Made by a program: the position numbers and the translations under genes
In this document: piece by piece, positions 12,734 through 32,600 of the stretch
Numbering within the stretch: position 1 is the stretch's first letter
Layout of the letters: every line of letters begins with the position of its first letter
Assembly: GCA_964035015.1 (NCBI GenBank)
Contig: OZ036002.1
Location: 6,712,643-6,776,642 of the forward strand
Origin: Corallium rubrum
Lineage: Eukaryota > Cnidaria > Anthozoa > Scleralcyonacea > Coralliidae
DNA length: 64,000 bases
Direction of reading: 5' to 3'
Notes under the pieces: generated by a model
Seen by the model: only the letters and a program-made list of their open reading frames with translations
What the model was told of the DNA's origin: nothing
Databases searched by the model: none

Positions 12734-13312
12734 AGGCACTACCATTTGCATCGGACTGTTGTGAGTAATACATCTCTACCACTAACTCCATTCTCAACGC
12801 AGCCAGGTGAAGAATCAGACATAGTTTAACGCTGCTCTGGCTTAAAAGTTTTTTGAACGTAGCTTAAAAAGTTACTGTTCATGACCCAACGTTTCAACAC
12901 TCTGATCTAGTGTCTTCATCAGGGAGGTGATCATTGTGATATATTAGTATAAATATGGGACCTGTCTGTCTTCAACAACGATCATCCCTGATGATCATGA
13001 TTCAAGAAAGTTTTAAGCCAGGGTAGTTAAACTATGTCTGATCTCTACCACCACCACCCCTCCCCATCACTTTCACCACTCTTCTCCACCACTATCACCA
13101 CTCTCTATCACTACCACCACCCCTCTCTACCACTACGAACACACCAGGCGCGGTTGACAAACATGGGGTTTGGAAACGAGAATGCTAAGTCGGCAAAATG
13201 CAATGGACGAATGTTGAATTATCTATAAACTCGTAAAAAATACCTTTTAAGAAGATAAAAAATAACCAGAAAGACAAGATTATGTAAGAAAAAGACTCCA
13301 AGGGTATTCAAG

Positions 13313-14608
13313 ATGGATTACAGTTTCCCAAATGATGTTAAAACGACTTCTAGCAGGTTAGTTCGAGCTGTTGTTATTGGCGCTGGACAGAGAGGTTGTA
13401 CATATTCAAACTTTGCACTTGATTTTCCTAACCGCTTTAAAATAGTCGCAGTTGCCGATCCACGTCACTTTCGTCGTGAATCTTTGGCCAAAACGCATGA
13501 GATTAGGTCGGAATTCGTGTTCGAAGATTGGGAAAATGTTTTTAAAATGGACAGGTTTGCAGATGTAGTAATAATTTCTACCCCAGATCATCTTCACCGG
13601 GCTCCTGCCATCGCGGCTGCTAATAAAGGCTATCATATTCTGCTTGAAAAACCAATGGATGTCACCGAAGAAGGGTGTAAAGCTATCGCTGAAGCTTGTA
13701 AAAGAAATTCGGTCATCCTTTGTGTTTGCCACGTCCTTCGATACTCTCCAACAGTCAGGATGGTGAAAGATTTGATTGACCAAGGTGCTATTGGTGAAGT
13801 AGTAAGCATTCAGCATCTAGAACCAGTTGGATTCTACCATTTTGCACACTCTTTTGTGAGAGGAAACTGGAGACGTGAAGATGAAACTACATTCTCTCTG
13901 CTCACGAAATCCTGTCATGATATGGACTTGATTCATTATTGGATGGAAGGTTCAAAATGTGTCCAAGTCTCTTCCTTTGGTTCCTTATCTCATTTCACCA
14001 AAGCATCTCAGCCGAAGGGGGCCACCAGTCGATGCGTGGAATGTAAGGTGGAAAAAACCTGTCCTTATTCAGCTATTAAAATCTACCTTGAGCCAACAAT
14101 GTCTGGGTCAGGAAATTCATGTATTAATGCAATTTGCGACAAGCCTACGGTCGAGTCTGTTACAAATGCTCTTCAGTCGGGTCCTTATGGAAGATGTGTG
14201 TACGACTGTGATAATGATGTTGTCACTAACCAAGTTGTTAACATGCTATTTGACAAAGGACAGACGGCTTCATTCTCAATGGTTGCCTTCACTGAGAAAC
14301 TGTGTGTTAGGAAGACACAGATCTTTGGCACCCATGGGGAACTATCGTTTGAAGGAAATGGCAGTGTTCGACATTTTGATTTTGTCACCCAGAAAGCCAA
14401 AGTACATGATGTTGTAACCCCACCAGTCAAGACACGGTTATTAGGACATGGTGGAGCAGACTTCTTTCTTATCGATTCCTTTGTGAAAGCTATACTCAAC
14501 AACGATCCTGCTCGTATCCTTTCTGGAGCTGATGAAACACTAAGAAGTCATTTATTGACTTTCGCTGCTGACAGATCAAGAAGAGAGAATAGAGTTTTGA
14601 AATTGTAG
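13313..14608 (+). CDS. Gfo/Idh/MocA-family NAD(P)-dependent oxidoreductase
   Basis: A single-exon ORF of 431 codons starting at the first ATG after an AT-rich leader. The N-terminal Rossmann domain has the dinucleotide motif GAGQRG at residues 23-28 and the family EKP motif at 112-114, typical of sugar or inositol dehydrogenases. The C-terminal alpha/beta domain has a C-x2-C...CPYSA cysteine cluster at roughly residues 235-255, and a KSCHDMD segment where the family carries catalytic His/Asp. The substrate cannot be read from sequence. Related proteins with a CPYSA cluster are common in bacteria, from general knowledge of the family. The lack of introns beside intron-rich neighbours fits transfer or retrocopying, but no search was possible. 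No signal peptide is seen, so it is probably cytosolic. Confidence 0.9.
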   Translation: MDYSFPNDVKTTSSRLVRAVVIGAGQRGCTYSNFALDFPNRFKIVAVADPRHFRRESLAKTHEIRSEFVFEDWENVFKMDRFADVVIISTPDHLHRAPAIAAANKGYHILLEKPMDVTEEGCKAIAEACKRNSVILCVCHVLRYSPTVRMVKDLIDQGAIGEVVSIQHLEPVGFYHFAHSFVRGNWRREDETTFSLLTKSCHDMDLIHYWMEGSKCVQVSSFGSLSHFTKASQPKGATSRCVECKVEKTCPYSAIKIYLEPTMSGSGNSCINAICDKPTVESVTNALQSGPYGRCVYDCDNDVVTNQVVNMLFDKGQTASFSMVAFTEKLCVRKTQIFGTHGELSFEGNGSVRHFDFVTQKAKVHDVVTPPVKTRLLGHGGADFFLIDSFVKAILNNDPARILSGADETLRSHLLTFAADRSRRENRVLKL

Positions 14609-15791
14609 TATTTTTATATAATTTGTACATCACCAAAATCTGTGCATTTGATTAAAGATAAAAAAATAATTATGGAATATTTATGAAAATATTATGGGAA
14701 TGACTACTGCAAAGTGTACATCAGTTGATGTTGTGATGTTAAAGAAACTGAAACTGTTCATTCTTTTGAATTAAAATTGATAGAGTAAGGGTTGGATTAG
14801 AGTTAAAATTATGGTTTGATATGATATATGATATCACAATATCAACTGAGTGTAAAATATTACCAGGGTTAAGTCACATTGGCCTGAAAAACAGAGAAAA
14901 ATCTTCTCGACGTTTCGAGCGAGAGCCCTTTGTCAGGAGAAATTAGTAAACAACTCACATGTAGTCACACTTATTTATAGCAGAGCTATAATGGGAATCA
15001 CGTGAACACATGTAAGCCAATAAAAACAAAGTAAACAAATAAATTAATATGTAATTTTAGCCTGTGTGCAGGTGCTGACCCAATTTGTGGGTCAGCTACC
15101 TGCAAATAGGCAAAGAAACAGGTTATAAATTACTATTTACATCATCAGGAAAAGGTTAAGGAAAAGGTGTGGAATATGGTGGTGGAGTGAGCTAAATGAA
15201 AGAGAATCGCTCATTGAGGCTGTGAGGGTGAATGGTACCAAGTTTGTAAATGAGACGCATTTCTTGTTTATGACGAGTATCGTTACAACCTGTAATGGGC
15301 TGAATAGTGTTGCTCTATTTTAGATACTGTAGATGTTGGTGTCATAAGAAAAAAATAATACTGTATTGAAGTATTTTATTAAAATAAAGTTTAAACAAAT
15401 GTTGTACTACTACACCACTGCAAAGAGAGATGCTTCATTGAGTTTTTGTAGCGTATCCACTAATTAATTTCCATATAATCACCACGATTGCCCAAAAATG
15501 AACTCAGTGATTATAGTGCATATGGAAACCACTGATATTATTTGATAATTACTTACTGTAGTAATTATTCACTATTTTGTAATAATTGTTTTTATTTACC
15601 ACCAGTAATGACTGATAATACAATTTACAAATCTATTCTGATAGAGACCGCGTTTACACGATGCTGGTACAATTTGAAAACGGAACAAAATCATGCCGTT
15701 TAGGCCTTGCGTTTACACGATACCAGCACAAAAATAACATGAAATGTTATGTGCTGCATGTATTTGCATGGTAAGAAAGTGGTCCCATCAT
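14609..15791. other. Intergenic, AT-rich
   Basis: No gene was seen. A hammerhead-like motif lies on the minus strand at 14905-14940, and ttagcctgtgtgcaggtgctg near 15058 starts a short dyad (caggtgctgacc / ggtcagctacctg). The rest is unremarkable. Confidence 0.55.
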
Positions 15792-16811
15792 CTAATTTTC
15801 CTTTGTTTTCTTGAATCTTTTCCACCATCTTGAAAGAAATCTGTTGTCATTTTGTGTCGTATCAAGATCATCTACACCATTTAAGTTGACTGATGTTGTC
15901 AACCCAGTGTTAGTTCTCCGCCATGCTGTGTCTGTCTCTCTGTCAGACATTCTTCTCAATTTGCGTCTTGTTGGATGAAATATAGCGCTCAGTCTGCTCA
16001 CAATATTTCCTGATCTTATCATCTCGCTAAACAGGTATAAGGAAACCAGTGCAAACATGAGTAACAAGGTGACACCAAAATCATGAATAATTTTCACAGA
16101 AATCGGAAAGACGCTTGTGAAAATCCACCCTAGATTAGCAGGAAAAATGAAGGCCACAAACTGAAGCTGAGCATTTCTTATGATCAGACTCGTATGATTT
16201 TCCACGCCATAGCGCAATGCTTTACACAATCCATCAGCCAAAGATTCCTCAGCTCTTGTCTGCCAAGCAGATCTGATTGAGTCGTATATCAAACCAGAAG
16301 CATTTTTCAAGTCAATGTCTACAGCACCGATGTACATAGCGCAATCAATGACTGTAAAGTTAACCAACCCGTGCGCATCTGTGAAAATCTTTACGGCAAA
16401 GGTCAAAGTCGCATTGTTTAAATCGAGAGTCAATTCACCTTGGTCTCCCAACGAAGGCCACATAGAGTAAGACCAGTTTGCTTCAAAACTAGCGTTGCCA
16501 TTGTGGAACGATATATTTAAATAACTTGGACCAGTACCTGGGAAACTCCACAAACTTGACGCGTTTATCTCAGAGAATTCCGTCGTGATTTTAGTCAAGG
16601 TATTGTTGGTGATATTGTATTTGATTTCCCCTAGTCCCGAGTTTAAGAAACCTTCACCTTGACCTTGATAATCAGGGAACTTAAGATCACGAATGAACCA
16701 GTGAAGCATTCGTATATCGACTGACAAAATAGCTTTGCGTAGCAACACGAGAAAGAAAGAAAGGATAGCCACAGTGAAGGCTTTCACAACCAAGCGACTG
16801 CTCAACCACAT
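15792..16811 (-). CDS. Membrane-anchored BPI/LBP-like protein
   Basis: A single-exon ORF of 339 codons. Residues about 8-26 form a hydrophobic signal peptide or anchor. Residues about 40-215 resemble the N-terminal barrel of the BPI/LBP/CETP family: an L-x-FPD start, a GxGEIKYNITN-type strand, and an ANWSYSMWP segment like the GxW strand of BPI. Two cysteines (in VIDC and DGLC) sit where BPI has its single conserved disulfide. It is N-glycosylation-rich. A second hydrophobic helix (about 248-268) is followed by a basic tail rich in Arg/Lys, so the protein looks anchored with the tail in the cytosol. The C-terminal BPI barrel is missing. Family members bind lipids or bacterial lipopolysaccharide. 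An immune or lipid-binding role here is inference. Confidence 0.75.
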   Translation of the reverse strand: MWLSSRLVVKAFTVAILSFFLVLLRKAILSVDIRMLHWFIRDLKFPDYQGQGEGFLNSGLGEIKYNITNNTLTKITTEFSEINASSLWSFPGTGPSYLNISFHNGNASFEANWSYSMWPSLGDQGELTLDLNNATLTFAVKIFTDAHGLVNFTVIDCAMYIGAVDIDLKNASGLIYDSIRSAWQTRAEESLADGLCKALRYGVENHTSLIIRNAQLQFVAFIFPANLGWIFTSVFPISVKIIHDFGVTLLLMFALVSLYLFSEMIRSGNIVSRLSAIFHPTRRKLRRMSDRETDTAWRRTNTGLTTSVNLNGVDDLDTTQNDNRFLSRWWKRFKKTKEN

Positions 16812-16943
16812 TGTATATTTTTATTGCTTAATGATAATAAATAGCCTTGAGGAATGTCTCGTGGGTGCTCATGCCATTTGACCTCGTGGGGAAATGATAT
16901 TATTTGTTTTACCATATTTGTGGTTGAGTTGTTTTTCTGCTGT

Positions 16944-17415
16944 TACACAATGTGATTTTTCTTGCAACTTGCAACAAAAAAACGCACTGTGTAAAGCCCT
17001 AATCAAACGAGAACGCAAGTCATCGCAAGTTGGCAGTCACGCTATCTCAGCCAGCCGCTCTGAATAATTTCCCCAAAATATCATGTACCGTGACAAAGTT
17101 AAAACTTGTTTAAAACACTCATGAAACCTTTATTTTGTTAATTTGGGTGTTCAAACGACCGCCACAGAAATTCTGACTGCCAACTTGCGATGACTTGCGT
17201 TCTCGTTTGATTAGGGCTTAACACCCAGCAAGGAACTTGCGATTTTGTTATTTTTGTCGTGTTGCAAGTTCCAAGAAAAGTTGGACGGGTTCTACTTTTT
17301 GCTGCAGCTTGCAACAAAGTTCGCAAGTTGCTGAACGTGTAACGCTCTTCCTACAACTTGCGAGTTGTTTTTTCCATGGGTAAATTTGTTGCAAGAAAAA
17401 CCGCATCGTGTAACA
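16944..17415. mobile_element. MITE inserted in another MITE
   Basis: The outer element has ends like gttacacaatgtgatttttcttgcaac at 16944 and gttgcaagaaaaaccgcatcgtgtaac at 17388-17413. The inner element (about 17000-17218) has inverted ends gccctaatcaaacgagaacgcaag. It lies between the BPI-like gene and the spastin 3' end. Confidence 0.8.
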
Positions 17416-17710
17416 CCACCTTAACCATGCCGATTGCTTGTCTCTAAAACGCGGCTGAACGGCGCAACGTAAATGTAGCTATTAATGATTTGACTTAAAA
17501 CTCTCGCTGCATTTCACTAATTCAATAATAAACACGCAAATCAAATGAGGAAAACAACTCGGATGATTTATTCAATGTTTAATAATGGATTTGGAATGTT
17601 GCTCTATCGACGAAAGCTAGAGTTTGGAAATAGAAAATGCATGCCCTTACTTACATAGATGCAAACACGAGAGTGAATTGGGAGAATTTGAAAATTTATC
17701 TGAACCCGAA

Positions 17711-17711
<1 letters not shown>

Positions 17712-17768
<57 letters not shown>

Positions 17769-17816
17769 CATGTTATAAGGATTTAGGTGAAGAAGGCTCG
17801 TCAAAATTCGAGTTGT

Positions 17817-17857
<41 letters not shown>
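17712..17857. repeat. Two (TA)n tracts around a MITE fragment
   Basis: (TA)n at 17712-17766 and 17819-17857 enclose about 50 bp that resemble the end of the inverted-repeat element at 25234-25606 (catgttctaaggattttgggtgaag). Confidence 0.8.
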
Positions 17858-17861
<4 letters not shown>

Positions 17862-18020
17862 CTCCCCTAAACTCGCATCAAATGTAAACTCAAGGCGGCC
17901 ATTTTTTATGACGTCACGTCACGTGATATCACGTCTGCATATGACGTCACCTATTTTATAACTGACAGTCAAAGCTAATAAGAGTTCGTCCTCGACTTTT
18001 GAGGTGTCGTCTAATCTTGC

Positions 18021-26552
<8,532 letters not shown>

Positions 26553-26645
26553 TTGGTTGATTACAAAATCACTAAATCAGCAAAAAATACATAATACTTG
26601 GTGTAATAAGATGTATTGTAAATGCCCATAACGCTTAATGCCAAC
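26553..26645. promoter_or_regulatory. Short divergent promoter, spastin / Dicer-B
   Basis: Only 93 bp separate the spastin ATG (26552, minus) and the Dicer-B ATG (26646, plus). The two genes must share a promoter or have overlapping 5' ends. No TATA box was convincingly identified. The true transcription starts are not visible from sequence. Confidence 0.65.
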
Positions 26646-29600
26646 ATGGCGGACGCTCCGGATGCAAGTTTAGGACCAGGTCTGCCTGTTTTATCGTTGA
26701 AGCGCCCAAGACATGAAGTAGACCATGTACACTTTGCTTTGTGCAACGATACTGTGTTAATTGTGGCCAAGAAGTCATCTAAAAAGTTCATTTGCCATAC
26801 TCTGGTCAGTGAGTTCTCCCAACGGTACAAGAAGAAGTGGACAGTTGTCTTGACAGATAATAGCTCAGGTAATTTGTCGTTTTAAATCTAGAAATACTAC
26901 TGGGCTTGAAAAATAAGTTGGGTCATCATTTTATGTTGCATTTTAAAACCGCACCCCCTTGTTACAGTTATACTAAACTGCTGAGATTTTTAGTAGTGAA
27001 ATTTGTTGTTATTCCTCCTACCCACCTCTAGACACCAGTCACACCGTCAAAGCAGTGGAATTATAAATCCCAAAGTATCTACTAAATAAATAGCATGCGC
27101 AAACCAGTCACACTCACAGTGATGAATTTATAGGGGTGTGCACCCCCCTGGTCTTGGCCAAGGGGGGTGCAGGGGGTGCCAATTGCCTTGTCAAATCCAA
27201 GTACATTAAAGAACACATTCATTCAATGTCCGTGTGAACTTCATAGGACCTTGGTATTAGGTACAGTATCATAGCTATCTGCTATCATATGATTCATAGA
27301 TATATGATTCATATATTAGCTATCATATGATTCATAGATATTAATAGATATAAAACAAAATTTTCTGGTGGGCTTCGCCCCCCTACCCCCCCAGCCCCAC
27401 CACCAGCTCGGCCCCAGACCCCTGCCATAGCTCCCTCAGCGGTGCTCCACCCTGCCTCGGTTGTGCCGCAGGCCTGATCTCACTGCACTCGCTCAACACC
27501 CCCCTCCCCCCTACCAGATCAAGCTGGATCCATCACTGAGACTACGCTGATATAGACCATGCTGATATAGACCACGCTGATATAGACCACACTCATATAG
27601 ACCACGCTCATATAGACCACGCTCATATAGACCACGCTCATATAGACCACGCTCATATAGACCACGCTCATATAGACCACACTCATATAGACCACACTCA
27701 TATAGACCACGCTCATATAGACCACGCTCATATAGACCACGCTCATATAGACCACACTGATATAGACCACGCTGATATAGACCACGCTGATATAGACCAC
27801 ACTGATATAGACCACGCTGATATAGACCACACTGATATAGACCACGCTGATATAGACCACACTGATATAGACCACACTGATATAGACCACACTGATATAG
27901 ACCACGCTGATATAGACCACACTGATATAGACCACGCTGATATAGCCCACGCTGATATAGACCACGCTGATATAGACCACGCTGATATAGACCACGCTCA
28001 TATAGACCACACTGATATAGACCACACTGATATAGACCACACTGATATAGACCACACTGATATAGACCACACTGATATAGACCACACTGATATAGACCAC
28101 ACTGATATAGACCACACTGATATAGACCACACTGATATAGACCACGCTGATATAGACCACGCTGATACAGACCACGCTGATATAGACCACACTGATATAG
28201 ACCATGCTGATATAGACCACACTGATATAGACCACACTGATATGGACCACACTGATATAGACCACACTGATATAGACCACGCTCATATAGACCACGCTCA
28301 TATAGACCACGCTGATATAGACCACGCTCATATAGACCACGCTCATATAGACCACGCTCATATAGACCACGCTCATATAGACCACGCTCATATAGACCAC
28401 GCTCATATAGACCACGCTCATATAGACCACGCTCATATAGACCACACTCATATAGACCACGCTCATATAGACCACCTATCCAATGAATCAACCAACCAAT
28501 CAACCAACGCTCATATAGACCACACTGATATAGACCACGCTGATATAGACCACGCTGATATAGACCACACTGATATAGACCACACTGATATAGACCACAC
28601 TGATATAGACCACACTGATATAGACCACACTGATATAGACCATGCTGATATAGACCACGCTGATATAGACCACACTGATATAGACCATGCTGATATAGAC
28701 CACACTGATATAGACCACACTGATATAGACCACACTGATATAGACCACGCTCATATAGACCACGCTCATATAGACCACGCTCATATAGACCACGCTGATA
28801 TAGACCACGCTCATATAGACCACGCTCATATAGACCACGCTGATATAGACCACGCTGATATAGACCACGCTGATATAGACCACGCTCATATAGACCACGC
28901 TCATATAGACCACGCTCATATAGACCACACTCATATAGACCACGCTCATATAGACCACGCTCATATAGACCACGCTCATATAGACCACACTGATATAGAC
29001 CACGCTGATATAGACCACGCTGATATAGACCACACTGATATAGACCACGCTGATATAGACCACACTGATATAGACCACGCTGATATAGACCACACTGATA
29101 TAGACCACACTGATATAGACCACACTGATATAGACCACGCTGATATAGACCACACTGATATAGACCACGCTGATATAGCCCACACTGATATAGCCCACAC
29201 TGATATAGACCACACTGATATAGACCACACTGATATAGACCACACTGATACAGACCACACTGATATAGACCATGTTGATATAGACCACGCTGATATAGAC
29301 CACGCTGATATAGACCACGCTGATATAGACCACGCTGATATAGACTACACTGATATAGACCACACTGATATAGACCACACTGATATAGACCACACTGATA
29401 TAGACCACACTGATATAGACCACACTGATATAGACCACACTGATATAGACCATGTTGATATAGACCACGCTGATATAGACCACGCTGATATAGACCACGC
29501 TGATATAGACCACACTGATATAGACCACACTGATATAGACCACACTGATATAGACCACACTGATATAGACCACACTGATATAGACCACACTGATATAGAC

Positions 29601-32600
29601 CACACTGATATAGACCACGCTGATATAGACCACGCTGATATAGACCACGCTGATATAGACCACGCTCATATAGACCACGCTCATATAGACCACGCTGATA
29701 TAGACCACGCTCATATAGACCACGCTCATATAGACCACGCTCATATAGACCACGCTCATATAGACCACGCTCATATAGACCACGCTCATATAGACCACGC
29801 TCATATAGACCACGCTCATATAGACCACGCTCATATAGACCACGCTCATATAGACCACACTGATATAGACCACGCTGATATAGACCACGCTGGTATAGAC
29901 CACACTGATATAGACCACGCTGATATAGACCACACTGATATAGACCACACTGATATAGACCACACTGATATAGACCACACTGATATAGACCACGCTGATA
30001 TAGACCACGCTGATATAGCCCACGCGGATATAGACCACGCTCATATAGACCACGCTCATATAGACCACGCTGATATAGACCACACTGATATAGACCACAC
30101 TGATATAGACCACACTGATATAGACCACACTGATATAGACCACGCTGATATAGACCACGCTGATATAGACCACGCTGATATAGACCACGCTCATATAGAC
30201 CACGCTCATATAGACCACGCTGATATAGACCACGCTGATATAGACCACGCTGATATAGACCACGCTGATATAGACCACGCTGATATAGACCACACTGATA
30301 TAGACCACACTGATATAGACCACACTGATATAGACCACACTGATATAGACCACACTGATATAGACCACGCTGATATAGACCACGCTGATATAGACCACAC
30401 TGATATAGACCACGCTGATATAGACCACCTGATATAGACCACCTGATATAGACCACTGATATAGACCACCTGATATAGACCACCTGATATAGACCACGCT
30501 GATATAGACCACGCTGATATAGACCACGCTGATATAGACCACGCTGATATAGACCACACTGATATAGACCACACTGATATAGACCACCTGATATAGACCA
30601 CGCTGATATAGACCACGCTGATATAGACCACGCTGATATAGACCACGCTGATATAGACCACCTGATATAGACCACGCTGATATAGACCACCTGATATAGA
30701 CCACCTGATATAGACCACGCTGATATAGACCACGCTGATATAGACCACGCTGATATAGACCACGCTGATATAGACCACGCTGATATAGACCACGCTGATA
30801 TAGACCACGCTGATATAGACCACGCTCATATAGACCACGCTGATATAGACCACGCTCATATAGACCACGCTGATATAGACCACGCTGATATAGACCACGC
30901 TCATATAGACCACGCTCATATAGACCACGCTCATATAGACCACGCTCATATAGACCACGCTCATATAGACCACGCTCATATAGACCACGCTGATATAGAC
31001 CACACTCATATAGACCACGCTCATATAGACCACGCTCATATAGACCACGCTCATATAGACCACGCTCATATAGACCACGCTCATATAGACCATGCTCATA
31101 TAGACCATGCTCATATAGACCACGCTGATATGACCACTGACTAGCATTGACTCCTTCTTTTTTACCTTGCCTAAATTATATACATTTAGCCTCATGAAAA
31201 CACAGAAAATGTTTTCTTTGTCTTAAATAGTAAGTACATGTAGTACTGGTAAATAAAGTAAAATAAGACTAAAGAATTAAAAAAAACTAGCAAATGTCTG
31301 CAATTTCTTTCAATTAATGTAGATTTATTCACCAAAGAGCTGATCAAAAGATTGATGCAGTTTCTTCCAAACAATCCACTAACGTGCTTTGATAACCAAC
31401 CTGAACCAAAGAGTCTCATTTCTGGTAACAATAAACAGAATGTTTTGGTTACAACACCTAATTATCTCTTGCATTGTTTTGCAAATCACTACTTACATCC
31501 CAAAGATATTTCTGTTCTTATTCTGAATTTTTGTGTATCTGTGGACATTGCTTTGGACAGAGATTGTCCTTACAAACAACTCTTAGAAGTTCTTAGGCAT
31601 GAAATTGTAAAACCAAGAGTTGTTGGAGTAATGCATTTGGAGCATGCTTATATTTCAAATGTACTTGAGTTAAGCAAACAACTTAACCATATAACATCTA
31701 TTTATGGTCTACCAGTTCATCTTTCAAGAGATTTACTAGCTATGAATACTTATCGAGAAGAAATTGAAGTGGAGAACATTGTATATAATACAACGCTTTC
31801 TAGACCATTAGAAGCTAACATCTGTAGTCTTCTAAAAGATATTTTGCGATTTCTTTTCGATGTGAATATCCAAGGATGTTCAAAATCATTTTGCAAATTA
31901 AAAGCTATAGTTGCATGGTCAATTCATGTTTTGATTATTTTGGGTTTGTGGAGTTTTCAATATAGCTTAGAAAGTATACAAAAAGCTTTTCACAATCTTG
32001 AAGCTGAAGTGAATGATCCTATGGAAATTCTAGCTATCCAGTTGTGCGATAGTCAGTTTAAAGTCTTTCAAAAGCTTATAAACACTGCTTTTAAAACTGA
32101 ATCATTGAATGTAATGCATTCACAACTGGTATACAACATTTGTGATTTTCTTACTCCTTACAAAGTTTATTGTACCACAGCTTTAAGTAGTGAACAAAAT
32201 GAACTAGAGAACATTACAACTGATGACCAAAAAACTGAGGCGCATCCACCACATGAAACAACCAATCAGTGTACAACTGGCAATCCTTTATCAAATGAGA
32301 TGACAACAAATCTAGAAACAAGATTGGTTAAATTGAAGTCAAAGGATCACTTCCGTTGCACAATAGTTGTTAGGAGTAATTCCTTTGCCAAGCTGCTCAG
32401 CAAATTGATCAACTATTTGTCATCAAGCTGTGAAAAATACAGTTTCTTGAAGTCTAAATGTATAACACAGTCTAACAAAAGAAGTCGAGATACTGATGAC
32501 AACATGGAAACTATTTTGCATGCTGTACAGCAAGGTCTTATTAATGTTGTTGTAACAACGTCAGAATTATCAACTGAACTGTTGGTTACTTCATGCAATG

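Larger units (their letters stand above)
11057..13312. other. Intergenic, repeats only
   Basis: No gene was seen between the Dicer-A stop and the oxidoreductase start. The stretch holds a 21-bp minisatellite (11347-11551), a nested fold-back cluster (12285-12733), a hammerhead-like motif on the minus strand (12888-12925) and a short ACC-rich tract (13040-13140). Confidence 0.7.

Noticed and set aside
27511-30690. Open frames of 1059, 734 and 731 codons on both strands
   Set aside because: Translations of the 15-bp minisatellite. The unit is a multiple of three without stops, and the array lies in Dicer-B intron 1.
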